64,000 nucleotides of DNA from WVYX01 sp039592335 (GTDB lineage: Bacteria > Gemmatimonadota > Gemmatimonadetes > Gemmatimonadales > GWC2-71-9), in NCBI GenBank assembly GCA_039592335.1, contig JBDHBX010000016.1, positions 3,418 through 67,417 on the forward strand, given 5' to 3'. Below the pieces are notes generated by a model. It had not been told where the DNA came from and did not search any database. It saw only the letters and a program-made list of their open reading frames with translations. Position numbers and translations under genes: made by a program. Shown here piece by piece: positions 7,543 through 18,400 of this stretch; position 1 is the stretch's first letter; each line of letters opens with the position of its first letter.

Positions 7543-9378
7543 TTAGCCCGACCCGCAGGCCATGCCGGCCCGCCGGATCACCCCTTGCGCGACCCGCTCC
7601 CACTCCGTCCGCAGCGTGGTCGCCATGGGTCGCGCGGCGCGCACCTCCCAGCACAGGCCGTCCAGCTGCTCGGCCTGCTCAAGTGCAGCCGCCGCCCTGT
7701 CGAAGGCCCTCGTTGCGGCGGCGGGCCGACCACTAAGCCACTCGAACCGGGCCCGTGCCAGAACGCGTTGCCATTCGGGCGATGCCAGCGCATGGTGCAG
7801 CTCGAGGTGGGTGGCCGCGAGGGACACGTTTCGTGGCCGGCCATCGAGCGCCGCCCGCGCCACGGCCAGTGCGGAGTCGTTCCACCCCAGGGCGCGGTAC
7901 ACGGCCACGAGCTGTGCAGTCGGCGCGGGTCGGCCCGGATCCAGCGTATAGGCACGGCGTGCCTCGCGCAGCGCGATCCGCTCCTGGCCAATCACCAGCG
8001 CCAGGGCCGCGCTCGTCGTCGCGACTGAAGGGTCGTGCTCGAATAGCGCCCCCGCCACCAGATAGTCTGCCAGCGCCCCCCGGCGGTCACCGCTCAACTC
8101 TCGCTGGCGCGCCAACTCCTGGCGCGCTCGGTAGTTCTCGGGGTGCGCCACGACGCTCTCGATGAGCGCGTTTCGACTGTCCTGCCAGAAGGGAGTCCGC
8201 GTGAAGCTGCGGGCGCCGTACACCGCGAGCAGCGCCCCCAGCCCGACCAGGACGATCCGACGCCAGCGCCCCTCCCACGCCCGTGCCAGGATCCAGCCGA
8301 CCGTGAGCGCGGGCGCGAGCACAAAGAGGTAGAGGGTCCGCTCTCCCAGGATTGTTCCAGAGACCAACAGCAAATTGGAGATCGGTGCATAGGTCGCCAG
8401 TCCGGCCAAGATCCCGAACGCCACCGCGGGTGCGCGCCGGCGGCTCAGCAGCCCCAACGCGACGACCGCCCCCGCCGCCATACCTCCAAGCAGGGCCACC
8501 GCAGTGAGCCCGGTGCGTGGCACCACGACCTGTGGGCTGTAGTCGTATGCCAGGCGAAGCGGCCAGGTGAGCAGGCGCAGGACCTCGAGGTACACCGGCA
8601 GCATGGTCGCCAGTCGCTGGCCGCCCGACAGGTGCCGCAGACCGGGAGCGGTGGCAAGCTCCACGTAGGGACCGGCGATGGCCTGCCAGATCGCGTACCA
8701 CGCGAGCGTGACCGAGGCGATCAGCAACAGCAGGCCGAACCCCGGTCGGCGTCCCGGCACGGGCGCGAGCCAGGCGTCGAGCGCCAGCAGCACAACCGCC
8801 ACGACGGCGTGCTCCTTGGACAGCAACGCGAGCGCGACCGCCGCGAGCGTGGCCGCGCCCCAACCGGCACGCGCGCGTCGCGAATCGGTGCGCCGGTACT
8901 TTCGGAAGGCCAGCACCGCGACGAGGAGACCGATCGCCGCCAGCAGCTCCGCGCGCCCCACCACGTTGGCCACGGCCTCCACATGCACGGGGTGCACGGC
9001 GAAGACGACCCCGGCCCCGAGCGCAGCGTACACCGGCAGCCACGCAACGGCGACGAGGACCACGAGGGCGGCGGCGATCGCATGGAGCAGCACGTTGTGC
9101 AGATGGAACCAGCGCGGCTCGCCACGGAACAGGGTCCAATCGACGGCGAACGACATGATCACCGCCGGCCGGTACAGTCCCGCCTGGTGGCCCTGCCCCG
9201 GCGGCCAGTAGGGAGAGAACCGCGCCGCCCACGCCGCGGGCACAGAGTGCGCCACGGGGTTCTGCCAGATCACCGGAACGTCATCCAACGCCCAGCGGTT
9301 GCGCGGCGCATTCGCGTAGACCACGAGCGCCAGGAGTCCCGCGACGAGCGCAGCGCGTGGCGGGGTCAGTCGGGGCAT
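7543..9378 (-). CDS. TMTC-like O-mannosyltransferase-type membrane protein with TPR tail (copy 1)
   Basis: A 611-aa GT-C-fold protein. An N-terminal TM helix is followed by an extracytoplasmic acidic motif, ALDDVPVIWQNP (near 30), matching the catalytic-loop DD of the TMTC family. Further TMTC-like motifs are LYRPAVIMSF, FHLHNVLLHA and FAVHPVHVEAVANVVGRAE (near 120-140). About ten TM helices follow, then TPR-like repeats (about 430-600). The ATG at 9376-9378 overlaps the preceding stop by 13 bp; the open frame continues far upstream but that part is shadow. Probably transfers a sugar from polyprenyl-phosphate to periplasmic protein. Paralogue of the gene at 10856-12682. Confidence 0.75.
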   Translation of the reverse strand: MPRLTPPRAALVAGLLALVVYANAPRNRWALDDVPVIWQNPVAHSVPAAWAARFSPYWPPGQGHQAGLYRPAVIMSFAVDWTLFRGEPRWFHLHNVLLHAIAAALVVLVAVAWLPVYAALGAGVVFAVHPVHVEAVANVVGRAELLAAIGLLVAVLAFRKYRRTDSRRARAGWGAATLAAVALALLSKEHAVVAVVLLALDAWLAPVPGRRPGFGLLLLIASVTLAWYAIWQAIAGPYVELATAPGLRHLSGGQRLATMLPVYLEVLRLLTWPLRLAYDYSPQVVVPRTGLTAVALLGGMAAGAVVALGLLSRRRAPAVAFGILAGLATYAPISNLLLVSGTILGERTLYLFVLAPALTVGWILARAWEGRWRRIVLVGLGALLAVYGARSFTRTPFWQDSRNALIESVVAHPENYRARQELARQRELSGDRRGALADYLVAGALFEHDPSVATTSAALALVIGQERIALREARRAYTLDPGRPAPTAQLVAVYRALGWNDSALAVARAALDGRPRNVSLAATHLELHHALASPEWQRVLARARFEWLSGRPAAATRAFDRAAAALEQAEQLDGLCWEVRAARPMATTLRTEWERVAQGVIRRAGMACGSG

Positions 9379-10859
9379 TCGAGTCGGTGGAGCTCGGGAC
9401 CTGCCTCCACGGCGAACTGCGGTTGCAGCATGGCAGCGGCGTTCAGCTCTCGGACCAACGCCGCGGCGTCCGCGGCCGGACCCGTGTGGGCGACGTGCGT
9501 GACGCCCGCCCCGCACCAGTATGCGACTGTCTCGGCCGTGGACAGCCGATCCCAATTCCGACCGCGCCGGCGGAACAGGTAGTTGGGCAGTGTTCGGCGT
9601 CCCGTGTAGAGGTACACCAGGGCCTCGTCTGCCACGGCAACGATAGCGTCGTCGGGGGTCTCCTGGAGGATGCTCGGGACCAGCAGGCGGAACGGCACGC
9701 TCATGCGCTCGGCCGTCAGCGCAAAGCCGCGCGTGGAGAGGGACGTCACCTCGCGCGGCAGGTACCCCGCCGCGACCAGCGTCGCCGCGAGCGCCACTGC
9801 CACGACTCCCACCCTGCCGCGCCTCCACAGGTCCAGCGCTCCCGCCACGCCGAACAGCAGGAGCCAGGGCAGGACGATCCACACGAAGCGATCGGACGCG
9901 TACGGCCAGAGCGCCACCGCGAACAGGTAGAGACCGAGAGACGCGACGCACACCGAGACCCGGCGTGCCATCCGAATGCCGCCCCAGACGATGAGCCCAG
10001 CCACCAGTGCCACCGCCGGGTACCACAGCGGCCCGGGCATCGCCGGGAGTAGGAGGTGAACCACCGGACCGAAGACGGCGAGCCCGCCGCCGGCGGCCAT
10101 GCCTCCGACGCCAGCCTGCGCGAGCTCTGAGAGGTAGGTCCCGTAGTTCGCCGCGAGCTCCATCTCGACACCACCCGCATTGGCCCGCGCCCAGACGAGC
10201 CAGGGGAGCAGCACCGGCAGCGCGAAGGCGCCGGCGAGCACTGCTGCCCGGCGGCGCTTGCGCAACCACAGGGCCAGCACGATGCCCCCGAGCACAGTCA
10301 TTCCGAGCGTCCGGGTGAGAATCGCCAGGCCGGCGAGGACGCCGGCGGTGATCGCCTCCGTGTCACTCGGTTCGTCGCGATCGGCGGCCACGAGCGCCAG
10401 CGCGATCAGCGCCAGGAACATCGGCTCCGAGAGGCGGACCCCGACGATCGTCAGCAGAGGGAAGGCCAGGAATGCCGCGGGCAGCGCCGCGTAGGAGACC
10501 GCGCGTGGCAGCTGCCAGCGGCGCGCGTGCACGGCCACGGCCCACGCCGCCAGGGCGAGCGCCGCACTGTCCAGTAGCTGGAACAGCACCACGTTCGCCG
10601 GGAACGCGGGCCACACGCGCCACACCAGACTCAGCACCACCGGGTACGCCACGGGGTAGTGCACTCCGGGGGGCGCGGTCGCGAGATGGATGTTGTAGTA
10701 GCCCTGCCCCTCCGCGAGCGCCTTGGCCAACGTCACGTAGATGCCGTCGTCGAAGAAGGCACCCACCAGCGCGTCGGGCTGAGCCCACAGCGCCACCCCG
10801 AACACGCCCAACGCGAGGAGTTGCGGCCAGCGGCGCCAGAGCTGCTCGCGCCAGCTCAC
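9366..10859 (-). CDS. GT-C (GT39/ArnT-like) membrane glycosyltransferase
   Basis: A 497-aa polytopic protein with about ten TM helices. After TM1 it carries FFDDGIYVTLAKALAEG, the acidic DD signature of GT-C enzymes that use lipid-phosphate sugars, followed by HYPVAYPVVLSL. The start was set at GTG 10857-10859: it overlaps the upstream stop as GTGA, and SWREQLWRRWP gives a sensible N-terminus; upstream in-frame residues are shadow. A soluble C-terminal part of about 100 residues is probably periplasmic. Acceptor and donor are unknown. Confidence 0.75.
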   Translation of the reverse strand: MSWREQLWRRWPQLLALGVFGVALWAQPDALVGAFFDDGIYVTLAKALAEGQGYYNIHLATAPPGVHYPVAYPVVLSLVWRVWPAFPANVVLFQLLDSAALALAAWAVAVHARRWQLPRAVSYAALPAAFLAFPLLTIVGVRLSEPMFLALIALALVAADRDEPSDTEAITAGVLAGLAILTRTLGMTVLGGIVLALWLRKRRRAAVLAGAFALPVLLPWLVWARANAGGVEMELAANYGTYLSELAQAGVGGMAAGGGLAVFGPVVHLLLPAMPGPLWYPAVALVAGLIVWGGIRMARRVSVCVASLGLYLFAVALWPYASDRFVWIVLPWLLLFGVAGALDLWRRGRVGVVAVALAATLVAAGYLPREVTSLSTRGFALTAERMSVPFRLLVPSILQETPDDAIVAVADEALVYLYTGRRTLPNYLFRRRGRNWDRLSTAETVAYWCGAGVTHVAHTGPAADAAALVRELNAAAMLQPQFAVEAGPELHRLECPD

Positions 10860-12682
10860 CCCGGCGGCAGGCACCCGCCCTCCATGGCCCGTCCGACCAT
10901 CGTGTCCAGCTCGGTGAAATCGGGTTTGAGCGCGCGGAGCCGCGCGAGCGAACGCTCGCTCTCGGGGCAAAAGCCCGCCTGCAGCGCCGCTTCGGCGGTC
11001 AGATACCAGTACTGCCAGACCTGCGGAAAGCGCCACGCCACCCGGCGGCGCCACGTCATCGCCTCCAGCGCCCGGCCCCGCCGTAGCGCCACGTCCGACA
11101 TCGCGATCATCGCGAAGCGGTTGCGCGGATCGATCTCGAGTGCCTCACGTCCCAGGCTCGCGGCGCTGTCGAGCGCCCCGGCCCGGATGAAGTCCACCAT
11201 CGCGTCGCCCGCCACGCCCATCCGCGTGGTGTCGAGCCGGAAGGCCGCACGCAGGGCGTGCGCCGCCTCGAGCCAGCGTTCCTCCTCCTCGTAGGCGCGC
11301 GCCAAGTAGGTCCACAGGTTGGGGGAGGTCTGCACGATCTGGAGCGCGCGGACCGCCAGGGCCTCGCCCCGCTCCCGCTCGCCCTCCGCGTACGCCGACG
11401 CGCTCTGAACCCAGTAGGCACGGTACGAACCGGGGGCATCCGTCACGAGGTGCGAGAAGAACGGCACCGCGGCCCGCCACACCGGGACGCGGGCAATGGT
11501 GCGTGCCATGCCCAAGGTGACCACCAGCGCCACCGCGCCCACGGCCACCTCCCGGCGGCGTGACGCGAGCACTCCGGCAACCCACCCGGCGAGCAGCGCG
11601 AGGCCGACCGACGGCACGTACATCGAGCGCTCTGCCAGCAGCACGCCGGTGGGCACCAGCACGTTCGAGACGACGAGCAGCGCCCCACCGATCCACACGA
11701 GCCCCCATGTGATGACGGGGGCGGCCCTCCTGGCCCGAAGGGCGAGGACGATGGCCGCCAGCAGCAGCAGCACACCGGCCAGTCCTGCCAGGGTCGGGCC
11801 CCGAGCCGGCACGAGGAAGTCCGGCGAGTAGTCGGCCGAGAGGTGAAGCGGAAAGACCAGCAGGCGCACGTACTCCAGGATCACCGGCGCCATGACCAGC
11901 GCGCGCGCGCCCACGCTCTCTCCCCACAGCCCGGGCGCCGGCGCCACCCCTGCCAGCCCCCCCAACACGAACGACCGAACCCACAGGAACTCGGCCGCGA
12001 GCGCGACCCCCGCGACCCACAGCACCCAGTGCCGCGTGAACCGGTCTGCGAATCGCTGTCCGGTCACCTTGGCATCGAGCCAATCCACCATCAGCAAGAG
12101 ACCGGGCGTGGCGAAGGCGCTCTCCTTCGATCCCACCGCGAGGGCCAACAGCACCAGGCAGCCGAACGCGCTGAGCCAGCGGCGCCACGAGACGTCACCG
12201 CGCGCGGCCAGCACCCCATCCCACCGGTACGTCAGCACCGCCGCCACCGAGAAGAGCCCGGCGAGCACCTCCGCCCTCCCGACCACGTTCGCCACCGCCT
12301 CGACATGCACCGGGTGCACCGCGAAGACCGCGGCGGCCGCGACCGCCCCGAACGCCGGCAGCCAGCAGCGCGCGAGCAGAAACACCAGCACGGTGGCGGT
12401 GACGTGCAGCAGCACGTTCACCGCGTGGAACCAGTGTGGGTGCCCTCCGCTCACCGTCCAGTCGAGCGCGAGCGTCAGCGACGTAACGGGGCGATACAGC
12501 TCCGGACCCCACCACGGCTCGCTCACGATGGCGAGCCAGTTGGCGATCGAGTGGAGCGTGGTGTTGTCGACGATGACCTTCACGTCATCGTACACGAACC
12601 CGTGCCCCACGCTGATCGCGAACGCGCCGAGAGCGAGAAGCGCACTGCCCAGCAGCCCAACGGCGTCCTGTCGCGCGGTCAC
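10856..12682 (-). CDS. TMTC-like O-mannosyltransferase-type membrane protein with TPR tail (copy 2)
   Basis: A 608-aa paralogue of the gene at 7543-9378. Motifs run in the same order: FVYDDVKVIVDN (near 29, DD catalytic-loop motif), LYRPVTSLTLALDW, FHAVNVLLHV and AVHPVHVEAVANVVGRAE. About ten TM helices are followed by TPR-like helices (about 440-600; YLARAYEEEERWLEAAHAL). The GTG start at 12680-12682 overlaps the upstream stop as GTGA. In animals TMTC proteins with TPRs O-mannosylate cadherins using Dol-P-Man; a bacterial acceptor here is inference. Confidence 0.78.
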   Translation of the reverse strand: MTARQDAVGLLGSALLALGAFAISVGHGFVYDDVKVIVDNTTLHSIANWLAIVSEPWWGPELYRPVTSLTLALDWTVSGGHPHWFHAVNVLLHVTATVLVFLLARCWLPAFGAVAAAAVFAVHPVHVEAVANVVGRAEVLAGLFSVAAVLTYRWDGVLAARGDVSWRRWLSAFGCLVLLALAVGSKESAFATPGLLLMVDWLDAKVTGQRFADRFTRHWVLWVAGVALAAEFLWVRSFVLGGLAGVAPAPGLWGESVGARALVMAPVILEYVRLLVFPLHLSADYSPDFLVPARGPTLAGLAGVLLLLAAIVLALRARRAAPVITWGLVWIGGALLVVSNVLVPTGVLLAERSMYVPSVGLALLAGWVAGVLASRRREVAVGAVALVVTLGMARTIARVPVWRAAVPFFSHLVTDAPGSYRAYWVQSASAYAEGERERGEALAVRALQIVQTSPNLWTYLARAYEEEERWLEAAHALRAAFRLDTTRMGVAGDAMVDFIRAGALDSAASLGREALEIDPRNRFAMIAMSDVALRRGRALEAMTWRRRVAWRFPQVWQYWYLTAEAALQAGFCPESERSLARLRALKPDFTELDTMVGRAMEGGCLPPG

Positions 12683-14679
12683 GGCACCGTCCGGGAGCGC
12701 ACGAGCTCCTCGGCCCGACCGAGGCGGCTCAACGTGGGGGCGGCCTCGGGGTCATCGGGCGGCGGGGCGAAGCGCCACACCTCCCAGCCCTCGTAGCGCT
12801 GCAGCAAGAGGGGATTCCGATCGTACCGATCGCGGGCAAACACGAGACCGCCGTGCAGCCCGACCGGATTGCGCCACGCGAGGCTCCCGTACAGGGTGAA
12901 CCCTCCGCGGTCCCGCTCGATCTCCACGAGGCACTCGGGCGCCAGCGCCTGCGTCGGCCACAGTCGCAGGGTGGGATCCGGCGCTCCCGCCACCAGGGGG
13001 GCGGCTACGGCCGCAGCGTCATGACGGCGCTCGAGGCTGTCGATCACGGACTCGGCCGAAAGCTGTGCGACACGGGCCGCCAGCGCGAAGCGATGCAGCT
13101 CGCAGGCATCCAGTCGCCGGTACGCCCGCTCGACCAGACCGGGGGGGGCCCCCTGGGCCCAGAGGTCGGTGATGATCCTGGCCCCCCAACTCTCCGGCAC
13201 CAGCACCAGTGCTTGCGTCACGCCGGCGTCGGCCAAACCGCGTTCGGGGTGATGCTTGAGCGAGGGCAGCCCCGTTTGATACACGCGGAACCGCCGGGGC
13301 AGGAGGTCCACCAACCCCCAGGCCAACACGACGACGCATGCACCGGCCATGGCGACGTCCCACCGGATGCGCGCGCTGCCGCTGCGGCGGGCCCCCTGCC
13401 ACGCCCAGCACACGGCACGAGCGGTGCCCAGCACGAGGAACGGTGCGGTCAGGTAGTAGAACCGCGGGCCGGGATAAAACCCCGAGTGCCAGTAGAAGAA
13501 GTACAGCGCCGGCCCCGCGATCAGGCCGAGAGCGAGGGGCAGATCATTCGCCTCACGAACTCGGGCGAATAGCGCCCACGCACCGACCAGCAGGAGCGCA
13601 GGGATCGGCCACTCAAAGAGGTAGATGTGCAGGCGGCGAATCGCCGAGACCACGTTGGCCACCCCGATGAGGGGCGTGTACTCGTGGCCCCAGGCGTCGG
13701 CATGAAACCCGAGCTGGTGGCCCTCCCCCCACAGCACCGTGTACCCGAAGTCGAGCGGGCCGCCGAACAGACGCCAGTTGTACCACGCCAAGGCTAGCGC
13801 CAACGGGAGCCCGCCGAGCACCATTGCCGCCAGCGCGCGGGGCCGGCGCGCCACGGCCAGGTACGTCACCAGGGGAAGCGCCCCCGCCACCGCGTCGAGC
13901 GGTCGCGTGGCAGCCGCCGCACCCAGCAGCAGGCCGGCGCCCAGATAGTGCCGCACTCCCGGCCGTGCCGACGCGAAGACGCAAGCCCACGCTCCCAGCA
14001 CCAGCACTATCGCGAGTGCGTGGTTCATGTAGGTGGCCGACATGAAGAGCACCCACGCCGAGGCGGCGCAGAGGAACGCGGCGACACGCGCCGTCGGCGC
14101 GCCGAACATGCCACGCGCCACGACGAAGACCAGCACCACGGTGGCTCCCCCGAGCAGCGGATTCACCAGCCACTCGGCGCGGAGCAGCATGCCCGCAGCG
14201 AGCAGGAGTGAGTGGCCCGGCGGAAACTGCGAGACCCACCCCGCCTCGGTGATCCACGTATGGGTGAACAGGAAGAACTCCGGTGGCTCCGGCAGCGATG
14301 CCGCGAGCCTGCCCGAGCTGAACACGCGCGCCTGGAAGAGTTGGGCGACCTCGTCCACGAGGTGGGGATTCGAGACGAAGGCGACGCGCATCGTGTACGC
14401 AGCCGCAATGGTGAGCAGCGCCGCGAGCCCGCCGACGAAGACCGCGTCACCCCATGCGGGCCACGCGCGTGCCTTGGAAGGCAACGTTCGCGCCAGTCGA
14501 CCCACGAGGAGGCCTACCGTCACCACCACCACGGCGCCCACGATCCACGCCCGAAGGTGAACGCTCCAGTCGGGTCCCGGGTCGGGCGCGCCCACCCAGC
14601 GCGGGATGCCGAACAGGGGCAGGATCAGCAGCACGACCCCGATCCCCCGCCACAGCAGCTGCGTGACCGGGCGCGTCAC
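12679..14679 (-). CDS. Large GT-C (GT39-like) membrane glycosyltransferase
   Basis: A 666-aa protein with about 12 TM helices. The first extracytoplasmic loop carries HLVDEVAQLFQARVFSSG, then WVSQFPPGHSLLLA, the acidic and PPG-type motifs of GT39/ArnT relatives. A soluble C-terminal segment of about 190 residues has no recognised domain. The GTG start at 14677-14679 overlaps the GT2 stop as GTGA, placing it second in a five-gene glycosyltransferase run fed by the GT2. Confidence 0.72.
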   Translation of the reverse strand: MTRPVTQLLWRGIGVVLLILPLFGIPRWVGAPDPGPDWSVHLRAWIVGAVVVVTVGLLVGRLARTLPSKARAWPAWGDAVFVGGLAALLTIAAAYTMRVAFVSNPHLVDEVAQLFQARVFSSGRLAASLPEPPEFFLFTHTWITEAGWVSQFPPGHSLLLAAGMLLRAEWLVNPLLGGATVVLVFVVARGMFGAPTARVAAFLCAASAWVLFMSATYMNHALAIVLVLGAWACVFASARPGVRHYLGAGLLLGAAAATRPLDAVAGALPLVTYLAVARRPRALAAMVLGGLPLALALAWYNWRLFGGPLDFGYTVLWGEGHQLGFHADAWGHEYTPLIGVANVVSAIRRLHIYLFEWPIPALLLVGAWALFARVREANDLPLALGLIAGPALYFFYWHSGFYPGPRFYYLTAPFLVLGTARAVCWAWQGARRSGSARIRWDVAMAGACVVVLAWGLVDLLPRRFRVYQTGLPSLKHHPERGLADAGVTQALVLVPESWGARIITDLWAQGAPPGLVERAYRRLDACELHRFALAARVAQLSAESVIDSLERRHDAAAVAAPLVAGAPDPTLRLWPTQALAPECLVEIERDRGGFTLYGSLAWRNPVGLHGGLVFARDRYDRNPLLLQRYEGWEVWRFAPPPDDPEAAPTLSRLGRAEELVRSRTVP

Positions 14680-15443
14680 CGCGGCTTCGGTCGCGCCGGC
14701 AGGACGTTGAAGCGCAGGATGTGCCAGATGGCAGCCAGCCCGTCCCGCCAGTCGATCTTCTTACCCTCGGCGTAGGTCCGGCCGCTGTAGGTGATCGGCA
14801 CTTCCCAGATGCGGGCGCCCGCCTGTGAGAGCCGGGCGGTGAGCTCCGGCTCGATCCCGAATCGGTTGGAGGCCAATGGCAGCGCCTTCATGAGATCGGC
14901 GCGGACCATCTTGTAGCAGGTCTCCATGTCGGTCAGGTTCAGATCCGTGAGCATGTTCGAGAGCAGGGTGAGAAAGCGGTTCCCCACGGAGTGCCAGAAA
15001 TACAACACCCGCCGCGGCCCAGACTGGAACCGGGAGCCGAACACCGCATCGGCTCGGCCGAGCCTAATCGGCTCGAGCAGCATCGGGTACTCCATGGGGT
15101 CGTACTCGAGGTCGGCGTCCTGGATCACGATGACGTGCCCCGTGGCCGCCGCGACCCCGGCACGCACCGCGGCTCCCTTGCCCTTGTTCTTGGGCTGATG
15201 GATCACGCGGTCGATCAGCCCCTCCCGCCCCAGCCGGTCCAGCACCTCGCCGGTACGGTCGGCCGACCCGTCATTCACGACGACGATCTCGAGGGAGAGC
15301 GGGACGTTGCGGATTCGCCGCAGGCTCTCCTCGATCGTCAGTTCCTCGTTGAACGCGGGCACCACCGCGGTCACGACCAACTCGTTCCCGTCTGCCGGAA
15401 GGGGGACGGGCTGAAACGGCTCTCTGGTTCGTTGCAGCTTCAT
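14676..15443 (-). CDS. GT2 polyprenyl-phosphate glycosyltransferase (Dol-P-Man-synthase-like)
   Basis: A 255-aa cytoplasmic GT-A enzyme. VVPAFNEELTIEESL (near 29), VVVNDGSADRTGEV (near 55), the DXD-like IQDADLEYDP (near 108) and FGSRF mark the DPM1/GtrB group. There is no C-terminal TM pair, so it resembles soluble DPM1. It would load a sugar onto polyprenyl phosphate for the downstream GT-C enzymes with which it overlaps by 4 bp. Which sugar is loaded cannot be told from sequence. Confidence 0.88.
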   Translation of the reverse strand: MKLQRTREPFQPVPLPADGNELVVTAVVPAFNEELTIEESLRRIRNVPLSLEIVVVNDGSADRTGEVLDRLGREGLIDRVIHQPKNKGKGAAVRAGVAAATGHVIVIQDADLEYDPMEYPMLLEPIRLGRADAVFGSRFQSGPRRVLYFWHSVGNRFLTLLSNMLTDLNLTDMETCYKMVRADLMKALPLASNRFGIEPELTARLSQAGARIWEVPITYSGRTYAEGKKIDWRDGLAAIWHILRFNVLPARPKPR

Positions 15444-15459
15444 CGTGCGCTCGCTGTCA

Positions 15460-18400
15460 TCATGTCCCCTGCGCCGGGTCGCCAGCGGGTCCGCTCGAGA
15501 ACACGTCCAGGTACGCGCTCAGGAGCTGGAGGCGGAAGTCCGCCTCCCGCAGCGATTCCTCGGACGTCAGCCGGTCGTACATGCGCCGGGCGCCCACCAC
15601 GTCCCCGATCCGCAGCTTCGAGATGACAGCTCCCTCTGCCAGCTCCCGGCGCGAGATCCAGCCGTCCTCCTGTGCCTCCACCTCGACCAAGGCGTCCGCG
15701 GCCGCGGCCGCCAACTCGAAGTCCCAGCCCGCGAGGCCGAAGTAGAAGTCCACCACCCGGCGCGCCTCGACTGGTGCGTCGTGGAGATCGAGGTAGCGCC
15801 GCACCGAGCCGAGCAGCCACGCGTCGACGTAACCGTGCGTGCCGCCCTGCCGGTCACGCTCCACGCTGCGCAACTCTCCGAGCCAATGCCTCCAATCAGT
15901 TGGCGAGCCGCTCGCCGAAAGCAGTGCCTCCCACCTGAGCTGGCGAAACCGGGCTGCCCCCAGATCGGTTGGCGCGGCCGTCGTTTCCATCCCGTCGCTT
16001 GGTGCGGGATCCCGCAGGGCAGCCGCCAGGGTCAACGCCTGCACGCGAGGAACGTCGGTCATCGGCAGCGCAGCGCCTGGCGTCGGCCCCATTCGGCGCA
16101 GTGAGACCGGAGCCGCGAGATCGATCCGCCGCGTCGCCAGGCCACTGAGCCCGAGGGCGTACCGGCCCAGGAACCGGGCGCGCTCCGCACCGAGGTCGAG
16201 GACCGGGAAGAAGTCCGAGTTCGGCTGCGGCCAGCCGTCCAGCAGCGCCGCCAGCACGCCTCGGTGCGTCAGGCGGGTGGCCTCCAGCGCCGGCGCCGTG
16301 GGCGCAACGGTGTGGCAGAAGTCCTGACGGATCGCCGACCACTCGAGGACCGACCAATCGGGAGCCGGGAGCCGCTCACTGGTCGCCGCCACGACGAGCA
16401 TGTCTCCTCGCGCAGTGAGGAAAATCTCGTAGGAGGGGAAGGTCCTGTGCAACGCGGCGACGACGCTGAGGGCGAGCCCATCGTTCAGCTCGTACAGGTG
16501 GACCCACTGACCAAACACTCCGTCGGGCGCCAACGACCGCGCGACCCGCCGGTAGAACTCCGCGGTGAAGAGGCTCGCGACGCCGCTCACCCACGGATTG
16601 GACGGCTCGGAGATAATGATGTCGTACTGCTCCTCCGTCGCGGAGAGGAAGGCCCGCGCATCCTCGATCACGATATGCGACCTCGGGTCGTCGAACACCC
16701 TGGCGTTGGTGGGATAGACGGCTCGAGAGGCCGCAAACATCTGCGGCTCGATCTCGATGGTCGTCACGCGCTCGAGATGGGGGCTGCCCAGCAGCATGTG
16801 TGACCACATTCCCGTGCCGTGCCCGACCACCGCCGCCACTCGCGCGCGTGGCTTGTGCGCGAGCGTGACGAGGGGAGCGAGCGTCTGGGTCGAGATGTCG
16901 CTGCGCATGGGCTCTCGCAGGCCCGTATCCGAGCACGCTTCCAGCCAGTGCGCCGGGACCGACCCGTCCACCTTGCCGTTGGTGGCGATGGCGACCTGAC
17001 CGCTCTCCGTGTGGCGCCACGCGGCCACCGTGGCGGTCCGCCCGTCCCTGTAGTAGAGGACTTCGCGCGGCAGGTCCTCCACTCGGCCGTGGCGGAATAC
17101 CCCGCTGGTGAGCACGCGCTGGTCGAAGCCCCGCTGCGCGGTCGCGACCACCGCTACCACGGCGGCTGCGGCCAGTGCACCGAGGGCGAACCGCCGCGCG
17201 CGCGGCCTCGCACCGGCCACCATCCACAGGATCGCCACGCCGAGCGTCATGTCGAGTGTCGCGCCCGTCACCAGGAGCAGGCGCACCCCCAGCAACGGCA
17301 TCAACACGAGACCCGCCAGCCCAACGCCGACGATCGACCCCATCGTATTCACGCCGTACACCGAGCCGATGGCGCGCTCGCCCGTCGCGCTGGTCAGCAG
17401 GGTTCGCGTGATGAGCGGGAGCGTGATCCCGGCACAGAACGTGGACGGCAGCATCACCACCAGGCACAGTGCGTACCGGGCGATGGTGAACCCCTCATAA
17501 CCGCCCTCCGTTCTGGCAAACGACTGCAGGAGATCGGCCATCCAGTGGAACGACTGGGTGTACAGGGGCAGCGTGGCGAGTGCAGAGAACCCCATCAGCC
17601 ACTGCACGATGCCCAGGGCCTTGAGCGGCCTGCTCCATCGGTCTGCGCGTCGCCGTACCCAGAACGAGCCCAGCGCGAGGCCGAGGATGAACGCCGACAG
17701 CATGAGCTCAAACGAGTGGGTGGCACTACCCAGCACGAGCGCCAGCATCCGCAGCCACGCGATCTCGTAGATGAACGAGGCGACTGCGGTCCCGAAGCTC
17801 ACACCCAGCAGGAGCAGCACCAGCCGTTCCTGTCGCAGCTCGGCGGCATCCGTGGCGGCGGCCGGCATCGTCGCCACCGTCGCGGGCTCGCGCGCGGGCC
17901 CGCGGAGCGGCTCGCGCTGGGCCACCCACCCACTCCCGAGCGCCGCCACCAGGTTCAGCATCGCCGCGACCAGCAGCGTGCCCGGCAACCCCACCATCTT
18001 CAACAGGTAGAAGCCCGCGAGCAGTACGCCGGCCGCGGCCCCAAGGCTGTTCGCAAAGTACAGGATGGCCAGCGTGCGGCCGGGCTGTTCGCCGTTGCGA
18101 CGGATCACGCCCGCACCCATCAGCGGGAAGGTGGTCCCCAGAAGAACCGACTGCGGAAGGATGAGGCCGCCAGCGATGAGCCACTTCGCGACGGTGAGGG
18201 ACATTCCGTTCCCCATCATGGGGAACAGCGTCTGGTAGGCGAAGCCGGTGACGCCGCCGTAGATCTCGTGGAAGAAGAGGCCCACCGCACCGGCGGCCAG
18301 CTCGACCAGGGCGTACCACTTCAGGGGATCCGCCAGGCGCTCGGAGCGGGACCCCACGAGCATCGCGCCGAGCGCCATGCCACCCAGAAAGATCCCGATG

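Noticed and set aside
8143..9582. 479-codon plus-strand frame over the TMTC-like gene
   Set aside because: Arg/Gln/His-rich antisense shadow; the opposing frame has TM helices and family motifs.
9379..10269. N-terminal extension of the TMTC-like gene
   Set aside because: The 297 upstream residues are the out-of-frame shadow of the GT-C gene; TMTC-like sequence starts at the ATG 9376-9378.
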